Part shown: one piece after another, positions 52,093 through 61,571 of the stretch
Numbering within the stretch: the first letter of the stretch is position 1
How the letters are laid out: each line of letters opens with the position of its first letter
Source: Halanaerobacter jeridensis
GTDB lineage: Bacteria; Bacillota; Halanaerobiia; Halobacteroidales; Halobacteroidaceae
DNA: 64,000 bases
Direction of reading: 5' to 3'
Assembly: GCF_016908315.1 (NCBI RefSeq)
Contig: NZ_JAFBDQ010000004.1
Span: 1-64,000 of the forward strand
Translations under genes and position numbers: made by a program
The notes under the pieces: model-generated
Told to the model about the DNA's origin: nothing
Seen by the model: the letters and a program-made list of their open reading frames with translations, nothing else
The model's database searches: none

Positions 52093-53370
52093 ATGAGAAT
52101 TGATAGTTCTTATTCCCTATTTAACACAAGTAACAATATTAATAGTTATAACTTTTATTCTTCCCTAGTTAACTATTCTAATTTGAGCACTCGGACTCAA
52201 AATGTCAACAATTCTTTAACTGACATTTCTTCAATTTACACTAATTCTCTTGACACTGATTATCTAGATAATTTTCAATCTCAACTATCAGATTTAAGTA
52301 CTGAAGCAGAATCTTTGATTACTGAAGAAGCAGATTCAGTTCTAAATACGACTGAAGAAAGTGATTCTGTTTTTAGTGAGCGAATAGCATCTAGTTCAAA
52401 TACTGATGTATTAACTGCTAGTGCAGATACAGGTGCTACTACAACTGAATATGAAGTTCAAGTCAATCAACTTGCGCAAGCACAGGTTAATGAAAGTGCT
52501 AGTTTTGATAGTGATGTTGCTAGTAGTTTCACTACTGGAGATAATACTATTCAGCTTAGCCAAGGTGGCCAATCTGAAGAAATAAATATTAATGTGTTAT
52601 CTAGTGATACTAATTCAGATGTATTAAATAAATTAGAAGATGAAATTAATAATTCTGAATTAGACCTTAGTGCAGATATTGTGACTAATGATGATGGAAC
52701 TCAGCAGTTACAAGTTGAATCTAATGCAACTGGAACAAGTGATAAGTTTGCTATTTCTGATGTAAGTGGTGATTTAGCTACTCAGACTAATTTAGATAAT
52801 ACAGTTCAAGCTGCTCAAGATGCTGAATACGAAGTTAACGGGGAAAGTCAGGTGTCAACTAGTAATCAATTAGAAATTGATAATGGACAACTTAGTTTTG
52901 ATTTGCAATCTACAGGAAGTTCTACAATTACGGTTAGTCCAGATAATGAATCTGTTACGGAAGCTGCTCAATCTTTTGTTGATCAATTTAATGACACAAT
53001 CGGTTTTTTGAGAGATAATATTCAACAGAGTAATTCACTTGAGTTAGCGCAAAATTTAACTAGTATTACTGAAAGTTCAGCTAGTGATTTAGATGCGATT
53101 GGAATTGAAAGTAGAATTGATGGAACATTGAGTTTGAACGAAGAAGAATTTAGTCAAAGCTTAGAAGAAAATTATGATGAAGTAAAGGAAACTTTAGGGA
53201 GTGTAACTGGTGTTGCCTCCCAAGTAAATGATCAAGTAGAAAATACTTTATCAGGGCCAATTTCAGAGTATTCGCAGTTGAGTGAGTATAGTCTCTATAA
53301 TCAGTCAGGGCAATCAATATTCCCCTTTTCTTCTATGTATAGTGGTGCCTTATTTGATTCCTATTTTTAA
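52093..53370 (+). CDS. FliD-like flagellar hook-associated protein 2 homolog
   Basis: 425 aa, Ser/Asn/Asp-rich, Cys-free, as in flagellar axial proteins. FliD-type segments are TEYEVQVNQLAQAQVNES, a hook-IN-like TIQLSQGGQSEEININVLSS, and a FliD C-domain-like VTEAAQSFVDQFNDTIGFLR with SDLDAIGIESRIDGTLSLNE. The N-terminus (MRIDSSYSLFNTSNNINSYN) differs from the usual FliD start. ATG 52093 lies behind aaagggggtgac. It is alone, with no flagellar genes near; it could cap a filament or be a diverged surface protein. Ends with a terminator. Confidence 0.7.
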   Translation: MRIDSSYSLFNTSNNINSYNFYSSLVNYSNLSTRTQNVNNSLTDISSIYTNSLDTDYLDNFQSQLSDLSTEAESLITEEADSVLNTTEESDSVFSERIASSSNTDVLTASADTGATTTEYEVQVNQLAQAQVNESASFDSDVASSFTTGDNTIQLSQGGQSEEININVLSSDTNSDVLNKLEDEINNSELDLSADIVTNDDGTQQLQVESNATGTSDKFAISDVSGDLATQTNLDNTVQAAQDAEYEVNGESQVSTSNQLEIDNGQLSFDLQSTGSSTITVSPDNESVTEAAQSFVDQFNDTIGFLRDNIQQSNSLELAQNLTSITESSASDLDAIGIESRIDGTLSLNEEEFSQSLEENYDEVKETLGSVTGVASQVNDQVENTLSGPISEYSQLSEYSLYNQSGQSIFPFSSMYSGALFDSYF

Positions 53371-53389
53371 TCCCAATGATTACGGGAAA

Positions 53390-53422
53390 CCGCCTGTTAA
53401 TGCAGGCGGGATTTATTTTTTT
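53390..53422 (+). terminator. Terminator after the FliD-like gene
   Basis: ccgcctg (53390-53396) pairs with caggcgg (53403-53409) around ttaatg, then atttattttttt. Confidence 0.93.
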
Positions 53423-53534
53423 GAATTCTTTTTCCAAAAAAAGCTAAAAAACAAAAATTGCCTAGTTTTAAGAAATAAATAACTATGGTAATTTTTAATT
53501 ATAGTAAAATTACTTTAGTAAAGGGGGAAAAGAG

Positions 53535-55607
53535 ATGAGAAAAATAGCTTGGAGTGGATTATTAATAAGTTTATTGTTAGTTTTTTCTTTATTGATGGGC
53601 TGTAGCAGTGGTGGTGGTGGAGGTAAATCAGCACCTAAACTAGAAACTACTTCTATTTCAGGTACGGTAAAAGCACCTAGTGGAACTACAGTGGCTAGTA
53701 ATACTGGATTATGGCAGCACTTTGCTAATTTATTAATTACTAAAGTCAGAGCTAATGGTACTGAACAAGCTGTAACAGAAGCGGAAGTAACAGCAGTTAA
53801 TTTTAACACTAATCAACAAGTGGGAACAGTAGCTACTACTGGAAATGATGGAAGTTATCAAATTAGTAAAATCCCAAAAGGAATTAATGTTTTAATCGTA
53901 GCAGAGAAAGAAGTAGGAGAGAATAGAGTACATTTATCTACTTTAATTCCTGAAGTGGGGGAAACAATGCAATTAGATGGAGCAGGACCTGGTGAAGTTA
54001 ATGGAGCTACTACATTAACAGCTTTACGCTATCATCAATACCGAGGTAATAATGATTATAAGATTACTACTATTGATATTGAAAATGTATTGAAAAAGGC
54101 TAAGAAGTTATCTAAAGTTCAGAATGGAACTCTTAATTTGACTGTTGGTAGTGGAGATATTAATACTGATACGTCTGGCAAACCACAGATAAATACAAGT
54201 AAATTAGCAGACTTTGTTAATAATACTCAAATTCCTAATCCTGGTTATCCAGCTTGTGCTGATGCTAAACGAATGACTCAAGAAGTTAGAAATGCTGGTA
54301 TATTTATGAATCAGGCTTTACAGCAGCAAGCTATAAAACAGAATCAAACTGCTCAAGAAATTGCTAGTTTTTTTGAAAATTTAAGTACAGAGATGGAAGA
54401 AATTGATCATTTAATCACATCAGATTTTATGGAGGCTAGGCCAGGAGAATATAATTTGCTAGCTAATGGTGATGTAGAACTTGTTGAGCAATATCAAAAT
54501 GATGGACAGTTTTGGGAGTGGAAGCTTAATGATACTGTTAATGAAGGTTATTATGTTTCTGTTAAGTTAACTAATCTTAATAATATACTAGTAGAGTCAA
54601 CTGATCCTCAAACTGATGGTTATGATTATGCTATTGATTTAGAAGAAGCAGAATTTGAATATAATGTGAACGATTCAAGTCAAAGTGATTATTATTATGA
54701 AGGCAGTCTGACATTAAGTAATGATAGTACCGATACAATTACTGCTGAAATAATAGACGAGTATGGAACTATCTACCACATTATAATTCCTGCTAATCCT
54801 AATTATAATTTAAATGGAACTTTCCATGGCCCAGAAAGTGGAGATGTCAGTTTGAATGTTGCTTTAACTGGTAGTGCTGAAACTGATTTAACAGGGACTG
54901 CAGATTTAAGTTTAACTGGAAACATTAATACTGATGTAATTAGTACTAATGGAGAATTAGATATTAGTCTGACCGGAGATGAAGATATGTCAGCGGAAAC
55001 TCCAGATAGTGCAGAATTAAGTTTTACAGGTTTAGTGAGTACTGATTCTGCTCAATTTGAAGGTCAGTTTGATGCTGATTTTGTGAAAAACCCTTATGAA
55101 AATGATCTTCTTCCTCAAACTATAGGTTTTAATGGTGATTATAATGATCTTAATCCTCAGACTACCACTTGGCAGGGGTCTTTAGAGGTTACAGCAGATA
55201 ATGCTGCTAGTTATGATCCTTATTCTGAAAGTGATTTTCCTTATGGTAGTGTAACATTTAATGGACAAGTAACTCATGTAGACTATCCAACTTTAAATCT
55301 AGATATGAGTGCTAATTTAAATAAAAACGAAGCTGATAATTCTGAAGAGGGTAGTCATTATTTAGAAATTGCTTATAGCCGTGGTAGTAGAAGTATGAAT
55401 GGCTCTTTAGCAGTATCTGAAACTGAAGACAGTGCTACTTTGACTTTAACTAATGAACAAGAGATTGAGTTTGCTTTAACTGAAGCCCAATCAGAAGTTA
55501 CAGGTTCAATTAAAGATAGTAATAATGAAGAGATTGCTTCAATTGACGAAGATACATTTGGTCCAACCATCCATTATGATGATGGTACTACAGAAACACT
55601 TTACTAA
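53535..55607 (+). CDS. Large secreted lipoprotein with carboxypeptidase-regulatory-like domain
   Basis: 690 aa. Lipobox SLLMGCSSGGGGG at the N-terminus. Residues about 40-120 form a beta-sandwich domain of the carboxypeptidase-regulatory type (SISGTVKAPSGTTVASNTGL, ending GNDGSYQISKIPKGINVLIV). A middle helical region follows. The last 250 residues are beta-rich, with recurring strands (GSAETDLTGTADLSLTGNIN, GELDISLTGDEDMS, SLEVTADN) like a repeated barrel or solenoid. Function unknown; surface adhesion or envelope role is plausible. ATG 53535 lies behind aaagggggaaa. Confidence 0.65.
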   Translation: MRKIAWSGLLISLLLVFSLLMGCSSGGGGGKSAPKLETTSISGTVKAPSGTTVASNTGLWQHFANLLITKVRANGTEQAVTEAEVTAVNFNTNQQVGTVATTGNDGSYQISKIPKGINVLIVAEKEVGENRVHLSTLIPEVGETMQLDGAGPGEVNGATTLTALRYHQYRGNNDYKITTIDIENVLKKAKKLSKVQNGTLNLTVGSGDINTDTSGKPQINTSKLADFVNNTQIPNPGYPACADAKRMTQEVRNAGIFMNQALQQQAIKQNQTAQEIASFFENLSTEMEEIDHLITSDFMEARPGEYNLLANGDVELVEQYQNDGQFWEWKLNDTVNEGYYVSVKLTNLNNILVESTDPQTDGYDYAIDLEEAEFEYNVNDSSQSDYYYEGSLTLSNDSTDTITAEIIDEYGTIYHIIIPANPNYNLNGTFHGPESGDVSLNVALTGSAETDLTGTADLSLTGNINTDVISTNGELDISLTGDEDMSAETPDSAELSFTGLVSTDSAQFEGQFDADFVKNPYENDLLPQTIGFNGDYNDLNPQTTTWQGSLEVTADNAASYDPYSESDFPYGSVTFNGQVTHVDYPTLNLDMSANLNKNEADNSEEGSHYLEIAYSRGSRSMNGSLAVSETEDSATLTLTNEQEIEFALTEAQSEVTGSIKDSNNEEIASIDEDTFGPTIHYDDGTTETLY

Positions 55608-55629
55608 TTAAAAATTGAATTGCTAAATA

Positions 55630-55657
55630 AAAAAGCACCCACTTTGGGTGTTTTTTT
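55630..55657 (+). terminator. Terminator after the lipoprotein gene
   Basis: aaaaagcaccc pairs with gggtgttttttt around acttt (core 55636-55640 with 55646-55650). Confidence 0.9.
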
Positions 55658-55678
55658 ATAAAAAGGATGGAGTAGATA

Positions 55679-56855
55679 ATGATTTTAGTAATTGATAGCA
55701 ATAACAAAATAAAATTGATCTTAATATTAATTATTTTGCTGTTATTAATTTCAGTTCAGATTAATGCTGCAGAAGAGAAAAAAAGTAATGATGTTCTTGT
55801 TAGTTATAATGTAGAGAGAAGTTTAGAAAATAATTGGCTAGAAATTGATAAGCTAAAGAAATTAGATTTAATAGATGCTTCTGTAATTCCGGTACCTGAT
55901 CTTGACCAGATTCCTCTTCTAGATGAAGATTTGATGTATAAACAATATAATAAATATTATACTAAATAGCGTTTTAAAAAGTGGAGATTTCAATTTTTTA
56001 ATCAATCTCGTACAAATATAGTGGGATCTTCTGATTTGATTGAATTTATAAAACATGTAAAAAATGATACGGTGACAAAGAATAATTTAGCAATTGGTTA
56101 TGCTAGGAATGAAGTTGAATATTTAGGTCAAGAAGTTAGTTATAGCAAAGAATTAGAATTGGAAAGCAAAAGGAAATTAAGATTAGAGATTACTATTAAA
56201 GATTTAGAAGGTATTGAATATTATAGAGAAGAGTTTTCAGGTGTAGCAATTCCTAAATCTGATAATAGTGATGATGTAAATAACTTATGGTACAGCAGAA
56301 ATTTATAAGCCGACAAATAAGACTACTAGTTCTGGTTATGGTTTAGATCTTAAAACAAAATTTATAGTTAATTCAGACCTTTATTTTCAATTGGCATTGA
56401 ATAATTTAGCTACTAGAATAAATTGGAGTGATTTAGAACATCAAAGCGGACAGATTAGTACTGATAATGTAAGTCGAGATAGTGAAGGGAATATTGATTA
56501 TAATGCCACAATGAAAGGGCGAGAGGAAATCATAGATTTAGAACAGCGTCTACCGCAGGCATTAAATTTAGCTTTATATTTCAAACGCAAAAAAATTATT
56601 TTGTATCCTCGAATTCAATGGGCAGAGTGGGAAGAGAATAATCCAGGAAATGATGATTATGTTACTTCATCATTAAAAATCATCTATTCTGATTCTAGTT
56701 CAAAGCGTTATTATATTAAAGGATTTGGGCATAACAGTTGTCTATCTTTAGGTATGGAGCAGCAAAATTTTACTTTAGATATCTTCACTGATCATTATCA
56801 ATTTGAAAAAATGAAATCTTTAGGAATTGCTGTTGGAATCCATTATCAATTTTAA
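55679..56855 (+). pseudogene. Broken gene for a secreted, beta-barrel-like protein
   Basis: Three consecutive frame pieces make one protein of about 390 aa. Piece 1 (55679-55969) starts with a signal peptide (LILIILLLLISVQINAAE) and ends at TAG 55967. Reading through in the same frame continues RFKKWRFQFFNQ into piece 2 (to 56308). A frameshift near 56275-56285 then leads to piece 3, whose frame reads ITYGTAEIYKPTNKTT, SGYGLDLKTKFIVN and onward to SLGIAVGIHYQF. The alternating strands and terminal Phe resemble an outer-membrane barrel, as expected in a diderm Firmicute. Gene decay is clear; function unknown. Confidence 0.75.
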
Positions 56856-56860
56856 AGTAG

Positions 56861-56886
56861 CCGCCGTGAGGCGGTTTTGTTTTTGT
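56861..56886 (+). terminator. Terminator after the broken gene
   Basis: ccgcc (56861-56865) pairs with ggcgg (56870-56874) around gtga, then ttttgtttttg. Confidence 0.85.
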
Positions 56887-56912
56887 TTTGAGAAAGAATT
56901 AATTAATTAATG

Positions 56913-56978
56913 ATTGTGGCAATTTTGGATTAATTAACCTAGTTTTGCCACAATGCCATTAGAAGATAATTGTGGTAA
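56913..56978 (+). promoter_or_regulatory. Three decamer sites upstream of the PTS operon
   Basis: attgtggcaa (56913-56922), its exact reverse complement ttgccacaat (56945-56954), and attgtggtaa (56969-56978). They end just upstream of the -35, an activator layout. They resemble the TTGnCACA/TGTGnCAA half-sites of MtlR-type PRD activators, and such a regulator is encoded at 59301. Confidence 0.7.
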
Positions 56979-56991
56979 TTAACTGTTGAGA

Positions 56992-57019
56992 TTGTAATAA
57001 TTACTAAGTACAATATAAT
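56992..57019 (+). promoter_or_regulatory. Promoter of the PTS operon
   Basis: TTGTAA (56992-56997), 16 bp, TATAAT (57014-57019). The poor -35 fits dependence on an activator bound at the decamers. Confidence 0.65.
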
Positions 57020-57087
57020 TAGAAGAAAAAAGTAAAAAGATGATACAAAATAAAGAATTATGACGATGATAGAAAGGGGGCGGGGGG

Positions 57088-57555
57088 ATGTTATTAGAAA
57101 TATTAGCTCCGACTAGAATAATAACTGGAGTAGAAGTGGAAAATTGGCAGGAAGTCACAAAAAAAGCTGGTGAATTATTGCTAAAAGATGAATTAATTGA
57201 AGAAGAGTATATTACAGCAATGATTAATTCAATCAAAGAGAATGGTCCTTATGTAGTTTTGGCCCAAGGTATAGCTATTTTACATGCGCGCCCTGAGGAT
57301 GGAGTTAAAGAATTAGGAATGAGTTTAATTACTTTAGATCCTCCAATTGAGTTTGGTCATCAAAGTAATGATCCCGTGGAAGTAGCATTAGCTTTTGGGG
57401 CTGTAGATGAAGAAAAACATGTTGAGGCTATGTCAGAATTAACGACATTATTAATGTCTGATAATGTCGTAGAAAAAATGCATGCCAAGGAAGATGCTGA
57501 TAAGTTATATCAATATATAACAGAAGTTTTAAATTCTAAAGAAAAGGGGGAATAA
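57088..57555 (+). CDS. PTS sugar transporter subunit IIA (ascorbate/mannitol-fructose type)
   Basis: 155 aa cytoplasmic phosphocarrier. The active-site His is in VLAQGIAILHARPEDGV, about residue 67, and DPPIEFGHQSNDPVEVALAF is the second conserved block. It takes phosphate from HPr and passes it to IIB at 57558. ATG 57088 lies behind gaaagggggcgggg. A IIA domain of the same kind ends the regulator at 59301. Confidence 0.93.
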   Translation: MLLEILAPTRIITGVEVENWQEVTKKAGELLLKDELIEEEYITAMINSIKENGPYVVLAQGIAILHARPEDGVKELGMSLITLDPPIEFGHQSNDPVEVALAFGAVDEEKHVEAMSELTTLLMSDNVVEKMHAKEDADKLYQYITEVLNSKEKGE

Positions 57556-57557
57556 TT

Positions 57558-57848
57558 ATGCTTAAAATATATGCAGTTTGTGGTCATGGTTTAGGCAGTA
57601 GTATGATGTTAAAAATTAATATTAGAAAGGTATTAAAGGAAAAAAGTATAGAAGGAGAGGTGGATACTGTAAGTTTAGGTGAATCTTCTGGTTTAGATGC
57701 GGACATATTTGTAACTTTTCCTGACATTGTGGATGAATTGGCCAATCGGCATGATCGTGAAAAGATTGTAGTAATTGATGATTTCTCTGATTTAGAAGAA
57801 GTGCGAGAGAAAATACTAGGAGCTGTGGACAAACTAAATCTTAACTAA
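57558..57848 (+). CDS. PTS sugar transporter subunit IIB (UlaB-like)
   Basis: 96 aa. The phosphorylated Cys sits in the P-loop-like IYAVCGHGLGSSMMLKINIR. The rest (DADIFVTFPDIVDELANR, VVIDDFSDLEEVREKI) follows the lactose/ascorbate IIB fold. It passes phosphate to the sugar during import by the IIC at 57863. It begins 2 nt after the IIA stop. Confidence 0.93.
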   Translation: MLKIYAVCGHGLGSSMMLKINIRKVLKEKSIEGEVDTVSLGESSGLDADIFVTFPDIVDELANRHDREKIVVIDDFSDLEEVREKILGAVDKLNLN

Positions 57849-57862
57849 AAGGAGTTGGTACA

Positions 57863-59140
57863 ATGGGTTTCATTAATGTTTTAGTTAAGCAAGTATTAGG
57901 TGACCCTGCAGTTTTAATTGGTTTAGTGGCTTTAGCTGGTTTAATAATTCAGAAAGAAAAATTAACTAAGATTATCTCCGGGACGCTTAAAACTACTATC
58001 GGATTTCTGATTATTGGCATTGGCGCTGGCGCAGTTGTAGGAGCTTTATCTCCAATGGGCGAATTGCTGCAAGCTACCTTAGATGTTAATGGAGTTGTTC
58101 CTAACAATGAGGCAGTAATTTCAATTGCAATGGAACAGGTAGGAAGTCAAGGTGCCTTGATTATGGTTGGTGGTTTTGTTGTTAATTTATTTTTAGCTCG
58201 ATTTACTAATTTTAAGTATATTTATTTAACTGGTCATATTATGTTATATTTGTCTATGTTCTTTGCTGCAGTCTTATTCTCTGTAGCAGGTTTAAGTGGT
58301 ACAATGTTAATAGTTGTAGGTAGTATTTGTGCTGGGTTATATTTCACCTTTATGCCTGCCTTAACCCAACCGTTTATGCGAAAAATAAAAGGGCATGATA
58401 ATATTGCTTTTGGTCATACTGGAGCAATTGGAAATGTTATTTCTGGTTGGTTAGGTAATATCTTTGGTGAAGATACAAAAGATGCCGAAGAAATAGATTT
58501 GCCTGAAGGTTTGAGTTTCTTTAGAGATAGTACAGTTTCTATGGCTGTAACTATGGCGCCCATTTATTTGATTTTAGTTTTGTTGGCTGGGCCAAATTTT
58601 GTAGAGAGTAATATTAGTGGTGGGACAAATTTCTTAGTCTTCTCTCTAATGCATGGCTTTAGATTTGCAGCTGGTGTAACAGTCATTTTATCTGGTGTCC
58701 GGATGATGTTAGCAGAAATTGTACCAGCGTTTGAAGGTATCTCTGAAAAAGTTGTACCTGGAGCTCGTCCTGCTTTAGATTGTCCAATTATCTTTAATGA
58801 TGCTCCTACTGCTTTATTAATGGGATTTTTATCTAGTACAGTAGGTACGATAGTGGGAATGTTTATTTTGCTATTAGCTGATGCACCTACAATTATTTTA
58901 CCAGCAATTGTACCAGCCTTCTTTGCAGGTGGCTCAGCAGGTATCTTTGGTAATGCTACCGGCGGTTGGAAAGGTGCTGTCTTTGGTCCATTTATTGGCG
59001 GTATTATTTTATCTTTAGGTACTGCAATTTTACTTCCAATGTCAGGTATGCTTGAACAGGCAGGAACTACTTTTGGAGATCCATTTTACGCAGTTATTGG
59101 ACCTATCTTTACTGGTTTCTTACACTTAATTGGTGGTTAA
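57863..59140 (+). CDS. ulaA: PTS ascorbate-family permease subunit IIC (UlaA/SgaT-like)
   Basis: 425 aa integral membrane transporter. Family residues include GFLIIGIGAGAVVGALSPM, FVVNLFLARFTNFKYIYLTG and ALDCPIIFNDAPTALLMGF, with many helices. UlaA members import L-ascorbate or related acidic sugars; no ulaG/D-type catabolic gene is in this window, so the substrate is open. ATG 57863 lies behind aaaaggagttgg. Closed by a terminator. Confidence 0.92.
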   Translation: MGFINVLVKQVLGDPAVLIGLVALAGLIIQKEKLTKIISGTLKTTIGFLIIGIGAGAVVGALSPMGELLQATLDVNGVVPNNEAVISIAMEQVGSQGALIMVGGFVVNLFLARFTNFKYIYLTGHIMLYLSMFFAAVLFSVAGLSGTMLIVVGSICAGLYFTFMPALTQPFMRKIKGHDNIAFGHTGAIGNVISGWLGNIFGEDTKDAEEIDLPEGLSFFRDSTVSMAVTMAPIYLILVLLAGPNFVESNISGGTNFLVFSLMHGFRFAAGVTVILSGVRMMLAEIVPAFEGISEKVVPGARPALDCPIIFNDAPTALLMGFLSSTVGTIVGMFILLLADAPTIILPAIVPAFFAGGSAGIFGNATGGWKGAVFGPFIGGIILSLGTAILLPMSGMLEQAGTTFGDPFYAVIGPIFTGFLHLIGG

Positions 59141-59159
59141 AAATTGTTTTTATAATTAG

Positions 59160-59193
59160 AGGGGCGGCTTTTGCCGTTCCTTTAGTTTTTTTG
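59160..59193 (+). terminator. Terminator after the PTS genes
   Basis: aggggcggc (59160-59168) pairs with gccgttcct (59173-59181, two G-T) around tttt, followed by ttagttttttt. Confidence 0.88.
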
Positions 59194-59300
59194 AAAATTA
59201 GAAGTTTATTTCTTGAATCAAAAAGGGTATAATTAGTTTAAATGTAATAATAAACAATAAACTGGCACTGCGTTACTCTAGAAAAAAAGGGGTGAATAAA

Positions 59301-61529
59301 TTGACATCATACCAGAGTTTAAAACCACGGGTAGCACAGATTTTAAAGACTTTATTACAGTCTAAACAAGCAGTACCGATAAAAAAGTTAGCTGAAAAAT
59401 TTGATGTAAGTTCTCGAACTATTCGTTATGATTTAGATGATTTAGAAGATAGTTTAGCTAATTATGATGTTACTTTAGTTAGAAAACCCCATGTAGGAAT
59501 CTTTCTTGATAGTACCGAAGAAAAGTTAAAGGAAGTAGCAACTGAATTAGTTGATTTACATAGTTATCAGCGAGTATTATCTCCACAAGAAAGAAAGTAT
59601 TTGATTTTATTAAAATTACTTAGATCAGATGAACCAATAATTATTAAGCAATTAGAGGCAATGCTTGAGGTTAGTAATTCTACAGTAATTAAAGATTTAA
59701 ATAAAGTTGAAGCATGGTTAGAAGAATATGATTTAGAATTAATTAGAAAAACTAATTATGGGATTGAATTAGCTGGGGATGAAATGAATATTCGCCATGC
59801 GATGACTGCAGTATTAGAAGAGACAGCTGATGAAGAAGAATTAATTAGTTTTTTAAGTCAAATTCAAAAGAAGACATTAGAAGATAAAAGATTAGAAACA
59901 GGATTCTTAACTGAATTGGATAAATTAGTAGGTGATCTTAATTTAGCTAAGATTGAAGATATAGTTGCTTGGGCTGAGAAAGAATTAGGATTTCAATTAG
60001 CTGATGGAGCTTATGCTGGTTTGCTAGTTCATTTAGGGTTAGCTATTAGTAGATTATTAGCTGGGAAAGATATTGAATTATCTGAAGAAAGACGAGCTTT
60101 GTTACAAGAAAGTCCTGAATATGATGTTGCTCAAGAAGTAGGAGAAATGATTGAAGAAGTATTTGAAGTAGAAGTTCCTATTTCAGAAATTGCTTTTATT
60201 ACTTTACATTTAATGGGGGCTAAACTCAGACAACATTGGGACCAAGCTGAATATGATGATTTAGCTGATACGGATTTACCACCCGAATTAATTATGATGA
60301 CAAAAGAAATGGTTGAAGTAGCAGAGGATTATTTAGACATTAGGCTTAGTGATGATGAACAATTAATGTTAGGGTTGGCTCTACATTTAAAACCAACTAT
60401 TAATCGTCTTAAGTATGATTTACCGCTAAAAAATCCTTTAGTAGTAGATGTTAAGGAGAAATATGGTGAGGTGTTTGCTGCAGCAAAAAGAGCGGCTAAA
60501 ATATTGCAAAGTGAATTACAAAAGCCCGTTGGTCAAGATGAAATTGGTTTTTTAGCGATGCATTTAGGAGCAGCAATTGAGCGGCGTAATTCTAATCAGG
60601 ATTTCCCGAGGTTGAGGGTTGCTTTAGTCTGTTCTAGCGGGATTGGAACCACTAATTTATTGGCTACTAAATTAAAAAAAGAGTTTTCAGATATTGAAAT
60701 TGTAGAAATTCTATCTGCTTTTGAACTGCGGCAAGGAGAGGTTGATTTAGATGAAATAGATTTGTTAATTACTACAGTTGGATTAGAAGTTGATTTTTGT
60801 TCAGTATTAGAAGTTAATCCGTTGCTATCTGATTCAGATAAAAAAAGAATTCAAGAATTTATTGAACAGAAAAAATCAGATTACAGTTTTGATAGCGGTA
60901 AAAAACAGACCACTGTTGCAAAACATAGTATTAATTTAGAAACTTTGCTAAAAATAATTGAGAGGAAAGCAGATGTTAAAGATAAAATTGCTTTAAAAAA
61001 AGATCTCTATGATTTCTTGACAGAAAGAGAAATTGATATAATAGATAAGGGTGGAAATCAGCAGGAAGCAGAAGAAGTCGGTCCAGAATTATTAGAATTG
61101 TTAACTGCAGATACAATTAAAATAAATTCTGAAGTATCTAATTGGCAGCAAGCTGTAGAAGAAACAGGTGGAATTTTATTAAATCAAGATAGTATTACAG
61201 ATAATTATATTAAAGAGTCGTTAGAGAGTATAAATAATCAAGGCCCATATGTTGTTATTGCTCCAGGGGTAAGTCTTCTTCATGCCAAACCTGAAGCAGG
61301 AGTATTAAAACAGGATATGGCTTTATTAGTGGTACCTTCAGGTGTAGAATTTGGTCATAAGAATGACCCAGTTAAGCTAATTTTTATGTTAGCTCCAATT
61401 GATAAATCATCGCATTATAATGCAATGGTAGATTTATTAAAATTAATTGATAACAGACAACTTGTTGATAAAATTACTAGTTTTGATAATCCTGAAAGTA
61501 TAATTGCAAAACTTAAAGATATGATTTAA
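59301..61529 (+). CDS. PRD-containing transcriptional regulator with EIIB and EIIA domains (MtlR-like)
   Basis: About 742 aa. The HTH parts are VSSRTIRYDLDDLEDSL and MLEVSNSTVIKDLNKVEAWL. PRD1 (GLLVHLGLAISRLLAGK, AFITLHLMGAKL) and PRD2 (GLALHLKPTINRL, IGFLAMHLGAAIERR) follow. An EIIB-like domain has ALVCSSGIGTTNLLATKL, and a C-terminal EIIA has PYVVIAPGVSLLHAKPEAG. PTS phosphorylation sets its activity, and it likely activates the IIA-IIB-IIC operon. TTG 59301 is chosen because the in-frame GTG 59292 is inside the ribosome site aaggggtg. Confidence 0.93.
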   Translation: MTSYQSLKPRVAQILKTLLQSKQAVPIKKLAEKFDVSSRTIRYDLDDLEDSLANYDVTLVRKPHVGIFLDSTEEKLKEVATELVDLHSYQRVLSPQERKYLILLKLLRSDEPIIIKQLEAMLEVSNSTVIKDLNKVEAWLEEYDLELIRKTNYGIELAGDEMNIRHAMTAVLEETADEEELISFLSQIQKKTLEDKRLETGFLTELDKLVGDLNLAKIEDIVAWAEKELGFQLADGAYAGLLVHLGLAISRLLAGKDIELSEERRALLQESPEYDVAQEVGEMIEEVFEVEVPISEIAFITLHLMGAKLRQHWDQAEYDDLADTDLPPELIMMTKEMVEVAEDYLDIRLSDDEQLMLGLALHLKPTINRLKYDLPLKNPLVVDVKEKYGEVFAAAKRAAKILQSELQKPVGQDEIGFLAMHLGAAIERRNSNQDFPRLRVALVCSSGIGTTNLLATKLKKEFSDIEIVEILSAFELRQGEVDLDEIDLLITTVGLEVDFCSVLEVNPLLSDSDKKRIQEFIEQKKSDYSFDSGKKQTTVAKHSINLETLLKIIERKADVKDKIALKKDLYDFLTEREIDIIDKGGNQQEAEEVGPELLELLTADTIKINSEVSNWQQAVEETGGILLNQDSITDNYIKESLESINNQGPYVVIAPGVSLLHAKPEAGVLKQDMALLVVPSGVEFGHKNDPVKLIFMLAPIDKSSHYNAMVDLLKLIDNRQLVDKITSFDNPESIIAKLKDMI

Positions 61530-61571
61530 TTTTAAATTGCAAATTTTGAGTTAAAAGAGGAGGAATGAAGA

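Noticed and set aside
53282-53482. 66-aa + strand ORF overlapping the end of the FliD-like gene
   Set aside because: It runs through the FliD-like terminator and is out of frame with a better-supported gene.
53535-53640. Homopolymer Gly run as a phase-variable repeat in the lipoprotein
   Set aside because: The ggtggtggtggaggt run is a triplet repeat, so length change would not shift the frame.
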